The notes under the pieces: model-generated
What the model was told of the DNA's origin: nothing
Seen by the model: only the letters and a program-made list of their open reading frames with translations
Database searches by the model: none
Made by a program: the position numbers and the translations under genes
Shown here: positions 26,283-35,004 of the stretch, one piece after another
Numbering within the stretch: position 1 is the stretch's first letter
Layout of the letters: each line of letters opens with the position of its first letter
Origin: CAVQGZ01 sp963714455
GTDB lineage: Bacteria > Actinomycetota > Actinomycetes > Jiangellales > Jiangellaceae
Direction: 5' to 3'
Assembly: GCA_963714455.1 (NCBI GenBank)
Contig: CAVQON010000004.1
Span: 37,481-101,480, forward strand
DNA: 64,000 bases

Positions 26283-26288
26283 TAGCCT
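26283..26288 (+). promoter_or_regulatory. Putative purM -10 element
   Basis: TAGCCT (TANNNT) ends 7 nt before GTG 26296, with no ribosome-binding site between. Confidence 0.45.
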
Positions 26289-26295
26289 CGCCGAC

Positions 26296-27369
26296 GTGGC
26301 TGACGCCCCGAGCACCGACGAGCCGACGACGGTCACCTACGCCGCGTCCGGCGTCGACATCGAGGCCGGCGACCGCGCCGTCGAGCTGATGCGAGCGAGC
26401 ATCGCCGCGGCATCGCGTCCCGAGGTGGTGGGTGGCTTCGGTGGTTTCGCCGGGCTTTTCGACGCCTCGGCGTTGCGCGACTACTCCCGGCCGCTGCTGG
26501 CCACGTCCACCGACGGGGTCGGCACCAAGGTGGTGATCGCGCAGCGCATGGGCGTGCACCACACGATCGGGCACGACCTCGTGGGCATGCTCGTGGACGA
26601 CCTCGTCGTGTGCGGGGCCGAGCCGCTGTTCGTCACCGACTACATCGCCTGCGGCAAGGTGGAGCCCGAGCGGATCGCCGCCATCGTCTCCGGGGTGGCC
26701 GAGGGATGCCGCATCGCGGGCGCCGCGCTGATCGGCGGCGAGACCGCCGAGCACCCTGGCCTGCTCGCGCCGGACGAGTACGACATCGCCGGGGCCACGA
26801 CCGGGGTGGTCGAGGCCGACCGGGTGCTGGGCGCCCACCGAGTGGTCGCCGGCGACGCCGTGGTCGCCCTGGCCAGCAGCGGGCTGCACTCCAACGGGTA
26901 CTCCCTCGCCCGGCACGCCTTCTTCAGCCATGCCGGCTGGACGCTCGAACGCGAGGTGCCCGAGCTCGGCCGCACGCTCGGCGAGGAGCTGCTGGAGCCC
27001 ACCCGCATCTATGCCCTGGACTGCCTGGCCCTGGCCGACGCCGTCGACGTGCACGCCATGTCGCACATCACCGGCGGCGGCCTCGCCGCCAACATCGCCC
27101 GAGTGCTTCCCGACGGCATGGGTGCCGTGCTGGACCGCTCGTCGTGGGTGCTGCCGCCGGTGTTCGCCGTGCTGTCCGACCTGGGCGTCGCGCAGCACGA
27201 GCTCGAGCGCACCTTCAACGTGGGGGTCGGCATGGCCGTGGTGCTGCCCCAGGGCGAGGTTGCTGCCGCGCTCGAGCTACTGGCTGACCGGGGTATCCCC
27301 GCGTGGCAGATCGGTCACGTCGTCGCGGGGGAGTCCACGCACGTCGTCGGGGTCCACGCCGGCCGCTGA
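26296..27369 (+). CDS. purM: Phosphoribosylformylglycinamidine cyclo-ligase (AIR synthetase)
   Basis: PurM closes the imidazole ring, converting FGAM to AIR with ATP. The 357-residue protein carries TYAASGVDIEAGD near the N-terminus, TSTDGVGTKV, HDLVGMLVDDLVVCGAEPLF, IGGETAEHPG, LASSGLHSNGYS and HITGGGLAANI. GTG 26296 gives the standard N-terminus; the open frame extends upstream through the nagA scar. Its last 93 bp overlap the 3' end of the convergent acyltransferase gene. Confidence 0.97.
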   Translation: MADAPSTDEPTTVTYAASGVDIEAGDRAVELMRASIAAASRPEVVGGFGGFAGLFDASALRDYSRPLLATSTDGVGTKVVIAQRMGVHHTIGHDLVGMLVDDLVVCGAEPLFVTDYIACGKVEPERIAAIVSGVAEGCRIAGAALIGGETAEHPGLLAPDEYDIAGATTGVVEADRVLGAHRVVAGDAVVALASSGLHSNGYSLARHAFFSHAGWTLEREVPELGRTLGEELLEPTRIYALDCLALADAVDVHAMSHITGGGLAANIARVLPDGMGAVLDRSSWVLPPVFAVLSDLGVAQHELERTFNVGVGMAVVLPQGEVAAALELLADRGIPAWQIGHVVAGESTHVVGVHAGR

Positions 27370-28614
27370 CCCGACGAGAACCCACCAGCCTCCCACCAGG
27401 GCGACGACCAGCACCACGGTCGACATCGGGAGGCGCAGCAGCCCGTCCCCCCACCACGTCGCCAGTCCGGTCTGCGACAAGGCCACGATCGACGTCGCGA
27501 CCACCAGCGACGCGGCGAGCGTGCCGGAGCGTCGTGGCACCTGGTGGCGCGGCTCCGCCCAGGCGGCGAGTCGACGCGACGCCCTGCCGGTCGGCCCGGC
27601 GACCCACCAGGCCAGCGGGACGACCAGTGCGGCCACCGTCACGTGCAGGGCCCACCACGCGGCGCTCAAGGGCGCAGGGCCCAGACCCGTGATCCACGCG
27701 ACGCCGATCACGACGGCAACCAGCGGGATGTGCCAGAGGTAGACCTCCACCGCTCGCGACCCGAACACCGCGACGGCCAGCCAGGCCGGGCGCCACGCCA
27801 TGAGGCGCCGCAATGCCGGCCACAGGGCGGCGAGCAGCAGCACCTGGGCCAACCCGTACAGGGCCAGCACGACGGTGGGCGGGGAGAGGTTCGACAGCCC
27901 GGGGTCGGCGGCAGTCGACACCATCGACGTCGAGTAGGGCCCGACGACGGCTACGAGCACGGCCAGTGCGAGTGCTGCGCCACCACCGGCCACCAGCGAG
28001 GCGGCCGGGCGAGCCCGCAGCGCCTTCAGCGAGAAGCCGAGCTGGTGCAGCCAGGCCCACACCAGCAGCATGTTGAACCACCCGACCGTGGGCGCGAGCC
28101 GCCAGCGCACGAGGTCCACGGCGATGATCACGCCGAGCCACAGCCCGAGGGTGAGCACCGGGCGCGTCGCCCACCGGGCGGTCCACGGGACCGCGATCAC
28201 GGCGGCGGTGTAGACGCCCAGGAACCACAGCAGCTGGGCGAGATAGCGCCCGACCATCTCCACTGGCGTGAACAGCGGGGCGAGGGGCAGGAGCACCGCT
28301 GCCCACACCAGCGCGTACAGCACCGCCGGCGTGGCCAGGCGGCTCACCCGGCGCCGCCAGAACCATGCGGCGTCGGGCCGGCGACGCCACGAGGCCAGGT
28401 TGCTCACCGCCCCGGCTGCGAAGAACAGCGGCAGCACCTGCAGCAGCCAGGTGACCCAGCTCAGCTCAGGACGCAGGTCGAGGATGCTCGCGGGCGTGCC
28501 GGTGCTGACGTCCCACGCCAGGGCGTGCGCGACGACGACGACAAGCAGGGCGCACGACTTCGTGAGGTCCAGGACCCGGTCGCGCCCAGCCCCCACCGCA
28601 TCGTCGACGCGCAC
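27277..28614 (-). CDS. Acyltransferase-3 family membrane protein
   Basis: This 445-residue protein has about ten transmembrane segments and the acyltransferase-3 pattern: an early membrane helix with RVLDLTKSCALLVVVVAHAL (the conserved Arg and His of the family), LWFLGVYTAAVI and VYLWHIPLVAVVIG in later helices. These enzymes O-acylate cell-envelope glycans or lipids. The C-terminal about 90 residues include a further hydrophobic helix and a charged tail encoded opposite the end of purM. The 93-bp antisense overlap is unusual for two conserved genes. Confidence 0.82.
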   Translation of the reverse strand: MRVDDAVGAGRDRVLDLTKSCALLVVVVAHALAWDVSTGTPASILDLRPELSWVTWLLQVLPLFFAAGAVSNLASWRRRPDAAWFWRRRVSRLATPAVLYALVWAAVLLPLAPLFTPVEMVGRYLAQLLWFLGVYTAAVIAVPWTARWATRPVLTLGLWLGVIIAVDLVRWRLAPTVGWFNMLLVWAWLHQLGFSLKALRARPAASLVAGGGAALALAVLVAVVGPYSTSMVSTAADPGLSNLSPPTVVLALYGLAQVLLLAALWPALRRLMAWRPAWLAVAVFGSRAVEVYLWHIPLVAVVIGVAWITGLGPAPLSAAWWALHVTVAALVVPLAWWVAGPTGRASRRLAAWAEPRHQVPRRSGTLAASLVVATSIVALSQTGLATWWGDGLLRLPMSTVVLVVALVGGWWVLVGSAAGVDPDDVRGLPRDDVTDLPRGDTPVSQ

Positions 28615-28684
28615 ACGTCCACGATCGGACCGGCTCAGGAGCTCGACCAGAGTCGAGCGTCCTCACCTGTGTGGCGCGCCGACC

Positions 28685-28900
28685 TCAGCGACCGCTGTAG
28701 CCGTAGTCGTAGTCGTCCTCGGCATCGTCGTCCACGTCGTACCCGTTGGGTGCGTCGCCCTCGTCGATGTCGAGGCGACCAGCGTCGTCCTCGTCGTTGG
28801 CCAGCTCTCGCTGCAGCGCTGTGAGGTCGGTATCCAGAGTCTGATACTTCAGCTTCCGGGCAACCTTCGTCTGCTTGGCCTTGGCTCGTCCCCGGCCCAT
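28685..28900 (-). CDS. DUF3073 domain-containing protein
   Basis: The 71-residue protein begins MGRGRAKAKQTKVARKLKY, the hallmark basic N-terminus of DUF3073, and ends in a strongly acidic Asp/Tyr-rich tail (DVDDDAEDDYDYGYS). It is small, soluble and restricted to actinobacteria; the function is unknown. Its position between purM and valine dehydrogenase is conserved in Streptomyces-type genomes. Start 28900 is chosen over the frame to 28924 because the family begins at MGRGR. Confidence 0.9.
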   Translation of the reverse strand: MGRGRAKAKQTKVARKLKYQTLDTDLTALQRELANDEDDAGRLDIDEGDAPNGYDVDDDAEDDYDYGYSGR

Positions 28901-28986
28901 GGGGTTCGACCCCCTCGCACACACGCGGGGCGGCCGTTCAGCGCGCCCTCTTCTGTCGGTTTCTCGTGGTGCAACGGTACAACGTC

Positions 28987-30036
28987 TCAGGCCGTTCCGT
29001 CGCGTCCAGCCGTTGCCATGCGATGCTCGGCGACCCGGTCGGCCGCCAGCAGGGGGCTGACGCCCTCGTCAGCGGCGACGGCCAGCACTTCGAGGGTCGT
29101 GTCGTAGATGCGTTCGGTGGTGGCTCGTGCCCTGGTCATGTCGAACCCGAGCAGCTCGTCGGAGACCTGGATCACCCCGCCGGAGTTCACCAGGTAGTCC
29201 GGGGCGTAGGTGATGCCGCGCTCGAGCAGGATCGCGGCAGCGTCCGGCCCGGTCAGGGGGTTGTTCGCCCCGCCGCAGACGACCTCGGCGCCCATGGTCG
29301 CCGCGGCGTAGGGGTCGATGACGCCGCCGAGGGCGTTGGGGGAGTAGATCGCCAGGTCGGCCGACAGCAGCTCCCCCGGGGTCAAGGCCTCGACCTGCGG
29401 GTGCCGCGCGGTGGTCGCAGCGAGCACGTCGGGGTTGAGGTCGCTCACCGCGAGGTGGGCGTCCTCCTCCAGCAGGTGCGCGACGAGGCGGGAGCCGACC
29501 TTGCCCAGCCCGGCGACCCCGACGCGACGCCCGGCCAGGCTCGGTGAGCCCCAGCGATGCATCGCGCACGCCCGCATGCCCTGGTAGACGCCGTAGGCGG
29601 TGAGAATGCCGGAGTCGCCGGCTCCGCCGTGCTGCGGGGAACGTCCGGTGACGTGCGTGGACGTCTGGGCGACCACGTCCATGTCGTGGACGTAGGTGCC
29701 GACGTCGCAGGCCGTGATGTAGCGCCCGCCGAGCCACTCGATCGCCCGGCCGTACGCCCGCAGCAGCGCCTCGCTCTTGTCGCGGGCCGGGTCGCCGATG
29801 ATGACGGCCTTGCCACCGCCGTGGGGCAGCCCGGCGAGCGCGTTCTTGTAGGCCATGGCGCGGGCGAGGGCGAGCACGTCGTCCAACGCGTCCTGGGTGC
29901 TCGGGTACGCCACGAAGCGGGTGCCGCCCAGGGCCGGCCCCAGGGCGGTGGAGTAGACCGCGATGATCGAGCGAAGGCCGCTCTCGGCGTCGGCGGCGAA
30001 CACCACCTGCTCATGGCCTGCGTCGAACACGTCCAC
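28987..30036 (-). CDS. vdh: Valine/leucine dehydrogenase (Glu/Leu/Phe/Val dehydrogenase family)
   Basis: This 349-residue NAD+-dependent enzyme oxidatively deaminates branched-chain amino acids to 2-oxo acids, feeding branched CoA precursors. LGPALGGTRF, Lys64 in AYKNALAG and Lys76 in PHGGGKAVI are the substrate-binding and catalytic lysines, and GVAGLGKVGSRL near residue 170 is the NAD-binding loop. The length is standard. Its neighbourhood (purM, DUF3073, bldC) matches the valine dehydrogenase locus known from Streptomyces. ATG 30036 is used. Confidence 0.92.
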   Translation of the reverse strand: MDVFDAGHEQVVFAADAESGLRSIIAVYSTALGPALGGTRFVAYPSTQDALDDVLALARAMAYKNALAGLPHGGGKAVIIGDPARDKSEALLRAYGRAIEWLGGRYITACDVGTYVHDMDVVAQTSTHVTGRSPQHGGAGDSGILTAYGVYQGMRACAMHRWGSPSLAGRRVGVAGLGKVGSRLVAHLLEEDAHLAVSDLNPDVLAATTARHPQVEALTPGELLSADLAIYSPNALGGVIDPYAAATMGAEVVCGGANNPLTGPDAAAILLERGITYAPDYLVNSGGVIQVSDELLGFDMTRARATTERIYDTTLEVLAVAADEGVSPLLAADRVAEHRMATAGRDGTA

Positions 30037-30124
30037 GACTCGACTCTAGGTGCGACGAATCACGGGCGTCGTGACCAAACCGTGATCCGGGTGGCTAACA
30101 TCGGCCGAAAGGTGTTGTATGACG

Positions 30125-30145
30125 GGGACGTCCGATTTACGTCCC
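30125..30145. promoter_or_regulatory. Inverted repeat upstream of bldC
   Basis: GGGACGT (30125-30131) and ACGTCCC (30139-30145) are exact inverted repeats with 7-nt spacing, 27 bp before the bldC ATG. It may be an operator or a 5'-UTR hairpin. Confidence 0.5.
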
Positions 30146-30171
30146 GGGACGCTCTACGGAGGAGGCGAGTG

Positions 30172-30411
30172 ATGGCCACGTCGAACCGCGGTGCTGAGAC
30201 GGAGGCACTGCTCACCCCGGCTGAGGTCGCGTCGATGTTTCGGGTCGACCCCAAGACGGTCACCCGGTGGGCGAAGGCCGGCAAGCTGTCGTCCATCCGC
30301 ACGTTGGGCGGCCACCGCCGCTACCGCGAGTCCGAGGTGCGGGCGCTGCTCACCGGCCAGGTGCCGATGCCGCGCAGCGCGCCGGACGACGCGGCCGCCA
30401 GCGAGGAGTAG
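30172..30411 (+). CDS. bldC: BldC-type MerR-like transcriptional regulator
   Basis: The 79-residue product is nearly identical over its core to Streptomyces BldC: LLTPAEVASMFRVDPKTVTR, WAKAGKLSSIRTLGGHRRYR and ESEVRALL. It is a small winged-helix protein of the MerR fold lacking an effector domain. In Streptomyces it binds DNA cooperatively and controls developmental timing; the role in this organism need not be sporulation. A strong GGAGGAGG ribosome site lies upstream of ATG 30172. A tRNA-Phe lies downstream on the other strand. Confidence 0.93.
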   Translation: MATSNRGAETEALLTPAEVASMFRVDPKTVTRWAKAGKLSSIRTLGGHRRYRESEVRALLTGQVPMPRSAPDDAAASEE

Positions 30412-30425
30412 CGGCCCGGCGATTC

Positions 30426-30502
30426 TGGTGGGCAGGGGCGGGTTCGAACCGCCGACCTTCCGCTTTTCAGGCGGACGCTCGTACCAGCTGAGCTACCTGC
30501 CC
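30426..30502 (-). tRNA. tRNA-Phe (GAA)
   Basis: The minus strand folds as a 77-nt cloverleaf: acceptor GGGCAGG/CCTGCCC, anticodon stem TCCGC/GCGGA around CTGAAAA (anticodon GAA), a GTTCGAA T-loop, and an encoded ACCA end. Confidence 0.95.
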
Positions 30503-30535
30503 GGGCGCGTCAAGGGTACACGGGCGCCGCTCGGC

Positions 30536-32563
30536 TCATGACGAGCCGGCCTTGTCACGGGAGGCCAGCGCGGCGAGGTAGGCGTTGTACTGCTCGAGCT
30601 CGGGATCGGTCTGCTTGCGGTCGCGGCGCCGCGACTCGCGGTCGTCGGAGCGCGACCACTGAACCACGAGGGCGATCAGCACGATGAGTGCCGGGATCTC
30701 GCCGAACCCCCAGGTGATCGCCCCGCCGGCGCGCTGGTCGGCGAGGGTGTCGGGCAGCCACGCGATCTCGGAGCCGAGCAGGGCGTAGTAGTCGCCGGCC
30801 ACGAGCCGGGCCGACTCCATGAGACCCACGGCGAAGAAGGCGTGGAACCCGGCCGAGGCCAGCACCATCACCACGCGGATCGGGTAGGGCGGGCGCCTGG
30901 GCAGCGGGTCGGTGCCGATCACCACCTCGTAGAACAGGTACCCGCCGAGCAAGAAGTGCAGGCTCATCAGCATGTGCCCGGTGTGGTTGAACATCGCGTA
31001 GGAGAACAGGCCGGAGAAGTACACCATCGGGGCAGCGGTGACGAAGATGCCGAACGCCACGATCGGGTGCGTCACGAAGCGGACGACGCGGCTGTGCAGC
31101 ACGCCGAGGATGCGCTCGCGCGGGCCGATCTCGCCGCGCCTGGCGGCCGGGGTTGCGCGCAGGGCCAGGGTGATCGGGGCGCCGAGCACGAGCAGCACCG
31201 GCACCAGCATCGCGATCGTCATGTGCTGCACCATGTGCACCGACATCATCATCATGGCGTAGGTCTGCACGCCCGAGAGGCTGACGAAGGCCAGGATCGC
31301 GGTGCCGAGCAGCCACGCCACGGTGCGCCCGAGCGGCCAGTGGTCGCCGCGGCGGCGCAGCCGGACGACACCACCGACGTAGAGCAGCGTCATGGCCAGC
31401 GTGATGAGGGCGAACAGCGCGTCCGGGTAGACCTCGGTGACGTAGGAGCCCAGCGTCGGCGCGTCGGGGGGTGCGAAGCCGAGCACCTCGCGCACGCGGC
31501 TGGCGTTCTCGATCACCTCGGGGACCGGGGGCGGCGTACGGGAGAGCGCCACCGCCAGACCCATCGTGGCCGCCATCACGGCGATCTCGCCGATGGCGAG
31601 GCGCGTGAAGGCTCGCGGTCGTCCGGCGTCGAGGTCGGCGAGCGTGCGGGACCGGTGCCGGGCGCCCGCCCACACCAGCACGACGAGCAGCACGACCTTG
31701 AGCAGCACCAGCCGCCCGTAGGCGGTGGTGACCAGGTCGGACGGTCCGTACATGCGCACGACGGCGTTCAGCACGCCGCTCGCGCCGACGGCGATCACGG
31801 CGGCCAACGCCATGGGGCTGAAGGCTCGGGCGGCGCGGGGCAGCTCGCTGCGGCCACGCCGGGCAAGTCCCGCGTACCAGGTGAGGGCGACCAGGCCGCC
31901 GATCCACAGCGAGATCGCGACGACGTGCACGATCAGGCTGAACGCCGCCGAGTGGTGGTAGTCACCCGACGAGGAGTGCCCGATCAGAGCCGGCGGCACC
32001 AGGGTCGAGATCGCCAGGATGAGCAGGGCCAGCGCCCCGCCGGGGCGCAGAGTGACCCGGGCGGCCGGCACGAGGATCGCGGCAAGGATCACGACGATGG
32101 CGTATGCCTGCCCCTGCTCGACGCTGAGGGTGAAGGTGACGAGGGAGTTGCCGCCCCACGACTGCGCGAGCGGCAAGCCGATCAGGTCGCTGAGCGTGAG
32201 CAGGTGCGTGACCAGCGCGGCCAGTGCCCATACGCCGGCCCAGAGCGACGCCAGACGCATGGCACGCAAGGAGTCGGGGTGCAGCTCGTCCTTGCGGGCC
32301 GGCAGCAGCACTGCGAGCAGCAGCAGGCCGACGGTGACCGCGCCGGTGCCATCGAGCATGAGCTTGGCGACGGGAAGTCCCCACCGGGTCAGCGCGCCCG
32401 GGTCTGGAAGGCCGGGCAGGGCGTACCCGATGGCTCCCCCGCCCACGGCCAGGGCGACGAGCAGGGTCGCGACGGCGACGCCGACGGCGATGGGGGCCCA
32501 GCGCGAGGTGGGAAGGGGCTCGGCCGGTGCGGCGTCCGGGTGCCGGGTGAGGGTGCTGGTCAT
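30536..32563 (-). CDS. CopD-CtaG fusion: copper transport / cytochrome c oxidase assembly membrane protein
   Basis: The 675-residue polytopic protein fuses two domains common in actinobacteria. The N-terminal half (about residues 20-340) is CopD-like: helices with GHSSSGDYHHSAAFSLIVHV and SLWIGGLVAL contain the conserved His/Trp pattern. The C-terminal half (about 380-660) is a CtaG/caa3-assembly domain, with MMMMSVHMVQHMTIAMLVP, FNHTGHMLMSLHFLLGGYLF and HAFFAVGLM as metal-binding candidates. It probably moves copper for oxidase assembly. A CopC gene lies about 135 bp upstream in the same orientation. Confidence 0.9.
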   Translation of the reverse strand: MTSTLTRHPDAAPAEPLPTSRWAPIAVGVAVATLLVALAVGGGAIGYALPGLPDPGALTRWGLPVAKLMLDGTGAVTVGLLLLAVLLPARKDELHPDSLRAMRLASLWAGVWALAALVTHLLTLSDLIGLPLAQSWGGNSLVTFTLSVEQGQAYAIVVILAAILVPAARVTLRPGGALALLILAISTLVPPALIGHSSSGDYHHSAAFSLIVHVVAISLWIGGLVALTWYAGLARRGRSELPRAARAFSPMALAAVIAVGASGVLNAVVRMYGPSDLVTTAYGRLVLLKVVLLVVLVWAGARHRSRTLADLDAGRPRAFTRLAIGEIAVMAATMGLAVALSRTPPPVPEVIENASRVREVLGFAPPDAPTLGSYVTEVYPDALFALITLAMTLLYVGGVVRLRRRGDHWPLGRTVAWLLGTAILAFVSLSGVQTYAMMMMSVHMVQHMTIAMLVPVLLVLGAPITLALRATPAARRGEIGPRERILGVLHSRVVRFVTHPIVAFGIFVTAAPMVYFSGLFSYAMFNHTGHMLMSLHFLLGGYLFYEVVIGTDPLPRRPPYPIRVVMVLASAGFHAFFAVGLMESARLVAGDYYALLGSEIAWLPDTLADQRAGGAITWGFGEIPALIVLIALVVQWSRSDDRESRRRDRKQTDPELEQYNAYLAALASRDKAGSS

Positions 32564-32698
32564 GCGCGCCCCGCCCTGCCCCCGTTGATCACGTCACCTG
32601 CCTTGCGGTGTGCTTGACGAGGTTCATACACCGGGTCAAGCCGACGCACGTCTCGTCCAGCGTCGCCGCCCTGCTGCTCCCGCGCCCGGACGAGGTCG

Positions 32699-33316
32699 TC
32701 ACGGCTTCGACACCGTGGACGTGCGACGAACTGCCACGATGCCCACGCCGATCACGGCGGCGACGACGGTCGCGCCGGCGAGCATCACCCAGGCGGCCAT
32801 GCCGTCGCTGCCCGAGTCGCTCGTCAGTGCCGCGGGGGTGGTGGCGGCCTCAGCGCTGGGCTCCGGCTGAGTGTCGGCCTCAGCGCTCGGGGCAGGTTCG
32901 GTGGCCTCGGCGTCGGGCTCGCCGGCGGACGCCTCGTCCGCTGCCGCGGCGGCGATGGTGAACGGCACCGTCCCGCCGATCGGGTGGCCGTCGGAGGAGA
33001 CGACCCGGTACGAGACGGTGACCTCGACACCGGCAGGCAGAGCCGTGACTGCCTGGGTGACGGACGGGCCGTCGACGAGCGGGGCCCCGTCCTGGTAGGT
33101 GGTGCCGTCGGGTCCGACCACGGCGACCTGGGCGAACTGCTGGCCGATCGTGGTGTTGAACTCCAGGCTCACCTGCTGCGGCGGGTCGCTGACAGTGGCG
33201 CCGGACTCGGGGGTCGACGACACGAGGTAGTCGTGGGCCTGCGCGGGCGTTGCCAGCGCCAGGGCGGAGAGCAGGGCGACCAGCACGCCGGCGAGCAGCG
33301 GGCCGACTCGATGCAT
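32699..33316 (-). CDS. copC: Copper resistance protein CopC (membrane-anchored)
   Basis: The 205-residue protein has a signal peptide ending at AQA followed by HDYLVSSTPESG. The mature N-terminal His starts the CopC Cu(II)-binding beta-sandwich (about residues 27-125), with SSDGHPIGGTVPF giving the second conserved His. An Ala/Glu/Pro linker and one C-terminal transmembrane helix (about residues 170-195, then RRTS) anchor it. It probably delivers copper to the CopD-CtaG protein encoded downstream. ATG 33316 is chosen for the signal peptide; upstream extension runs into the tRNA-Asp. Confidence 0.92.
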   Translation of the reverse strand: MHRVGPLLAGVLVALLSALALATPAQAHDYLVSSTPESGATVSDPPQQVSLEFNTTIGQQFAQVAVVGPDGTTYQDGAPLVDGPSVTQAVTALPAGVEVTVSYRVVSSDGHPIGGTVPFTIAAAAADEASAGEPDAEATEPAPSAEADTQPEPSAEAATTPAALTSDSGSDGMAAWVMLAGATVVAAVIGVGIVAVRRTSTVSKP

Positions 33317-33373
33317 ATGGGCAAGGGTACGCCGCGACGAGCACGTGCCAGCAGGCGAGAGGGGGAGGTGACG

Positions 33374-33447
33374 CGGTCCTGACGGGACTTGAACCCGCGA
33401 CCTCCGCCTTGACAGGGCGGCGAGCACTCCAACTGCTCCACAGGACC
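33374..33447 (-). tRNA. tRNA-Asp (GTC)
   Basis: The 74-nt minus-strand cloverleaf has acceptor GGTCCTG/CAGGACC, anticodon loop CTGTCAA (GTC) and T-loop GTTCAAG. CCA is not encoded. Confidence 0.95.
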
Positions 33448-33498
33448 TTGCTGTGCTGCTTGGTGTTGCGGCGGACCCTACCGAGGTAGGTAGTGCCC

Positions 33499-33574
33499 TG
33501 GTGCCCCCAACGGGATTCGAACCCGCGCTGCCGCCTTGAAAGGGCGGAGTCCTAGGCCGCTAGACGATGGGGAC
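33499..33574 (-). tRNA. tRNA-Glu (TTC)
   Basis: The 76-nt minus-strand cloverleaf has acceptor GTCCCCA/TGGGGGC, anticodon loop CTTTCAA (TTC), T-loop GTTCGAA and an encoded CCA. It lies 51 bp upstream of tRNA-Asp and is probably co-transcribed with it. Confidence 0.95.
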
Positions 33575-33721
33575 TGCGCCCTCACGCCCGGCTTTGCCGC
33601 ATGGCTCGATCCAGGTGAGGACCTGGCGAGGAGTGTACGGGTCGCCGACGGCATCCCCCAAACCCGGTGCACCCGCCCGTCCCGGACGGCGCGCTGCCAC
33701 GCGCGCAGCGACAATGGGGCC

Positions 33722-34069
33722 GTGGTCGAGGTCGAGGGTGCCGAGTTCGAGCGGCTGGTCGAAGAGGCGCTCGACTCCATCCCGCCTGAGCTGGGTGCGG
33801 TGATGAGCAACGTCGTCGTGCTGGTCGCCGACGAGGCGCCGCCGGGAGAGAGCCTGCTCGGGCTGTACGAGGGCATCCCGCTCACCGAGCGTGACGGCTG
33901 GTACTCCGGCGTGCTGCCCGACACGATCACCATCTACCGGCTGCCCATCCTGCGTATCTGCCAGACCCAGGCCGACGTGGTCGACGAGGTTCGCACGACG
34001 GTGATCCACGAGGTCGCCCACCACTTCGGCATCGACGACGACGCGTTGCACGAGATGGGCTGGGGCTGA
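33722..34069 (+). CDS. Metallopeptidase family protein (small zincin)
   Basis: The 115-residue protein ends with the zincin signature VIHEVAHHFGIDDDALHEMG (HExxH plus a downstream acidic/His ligand), preceded by the conserved PLTERDGWYSGVLPDTITIYR region. It is a minimal one-domain actinobacterial family of unknown substrate. GTG 33722 is preceded by GACAAT ending 6 nt upstream, matching the leaderless pattern seen elsewhere in this window, so I prefer it to upstream starts. Confidence 0.85.
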   Translation: MVEVEGAEFERLVEEALDSIPPELGAVMSNVVVLVADEAPPGESLLGLYEGIPLTERDGWYSGVLPDTITIYRLPILRICQTQADVVDEVRTTVIHEVAHHFGIDDDALHEMGWG

Positions 34070-34086
34070 CGCCTCGGCCCATCTGC

Positions 34087-34749
34087 CTACGGCAGCCGGG
34101 CGAGCGAGTCGCTCATCGACTGCTCGAGCGGGTCGGACTCGAAGTTCGCGTCCTGCCCCTGCAGCGAGAACCCGACGATCGTAGTGGTGGCGCCCTTGGC
34201 TGCGATCCCGGTGAAGTCGAACCACGACAGCTCGGTGGCCTCGTCGAGGTCGTTGCCGGTCCAGGTCACGCCCGTGTCCAGCTGCGTGATCTCACCGACG
34301 TCCGAGCAGGCCGCCAGCTCGGCCCGCCACGCGTCGATCGCGGCGGTGGCGGCCGCCTCGTCGTCGAAGGACGCGAGCACGTTGCCGCCCAGCATCGGCT
34401 CGGCATCCGGGTCAGCGGTCTCGCCCTCGTCCAGCTCGACCACGTACTCGTACGCGACGCCGGTCACCTCCGTCGCCCCGAGCAGCAGGGGGTCGGACAG
34501 GGTGCAGACCCGCCAGAAGTTGGTGTCGTCGACCTCGACCCACGTGCCGGCGTTGTTCCAGGCCGGCATCTGCTCGGGCGGCAGAAGCATGGTGTCGTCG
34601 AGGGTGACCGCCTCGCCGGGCGTCTCGGTCGGCGTCTGCTCGCCTGCCGTGGGTAGGGGCGAAGCGGTGTCGTCGGGATCGTCCGCGGTCGAGCACCCCG
34701 CGACAACGAGGGCACCGGCAGCCAGGACAGCGATGGCTTGGTATCTCAT
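34087..34749 (-). CDS. Putative lipoprotein
   Basis: This 220-residue protein has a signal peptide with lipobox VAGC (Cys19), a Thr/Pro/Asp linker and a globular domain. In that domain paired Cys (RVCTLSD, ELAACSDV) and an LDDTMLLPPEQMP start resemble PknH-sensor-like/exported lipoprotein domains. It is predicted to be anchored outside the membrane; the ligand is unknown. GGAGGA precedes ATG 34749. The 255 bp upstream of it hold no gene that I can support. Confidence 0.75.
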   Translation of the reverse strand: MRYQAIAVLAAGALVVAGCSTADDPDDTASPLPTAGEQTPTETPGEAVTLDDTMLLPPEQMPAWNNAGTWVEVDDTNFWRVCTLSDPLLLGATEVTGVAYEYVVELDEGETADPDAEPMLGGNVLASFDDEAAATAAIDAWRAELAACSDVGEITQLDTGVTWTGNDLDEATELSWFDFTGIAAKGATTTIVGFSLQGQDANFESDPLEQSMSDSLARLP

Positions 34750-35004
34750 GACATCCTCCCCACCGATACTGCTCCCGGCCCGGTGCCCATGCCAGGGGCG
34801 GACGTCCGGTGTGACGGTGTTGTGACCCGGGGGCGGCGCGACCGCGGCGGTGGCTTGGGAGGTGGGGAGCGTCGGGCCGGGAGCGCCTCGCGGCGCGTGG
34901 CCGCTCGAAGCGGCTTCTTGTGAGACCCGGGGGCTGCACCGGCCCGACGCCCAGCGAGGACCCCGAGGGGCTGTCGCCACGGCAAAGGTATCCCGGATCG
35001 GCGG

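Noticed and set aside
30842..32617. 591-residue plus-strand frame over the CopD-CtaG gene
   Set aside because: It is a His/Gly/Arg-rich antisense shadow of a membrane protein.
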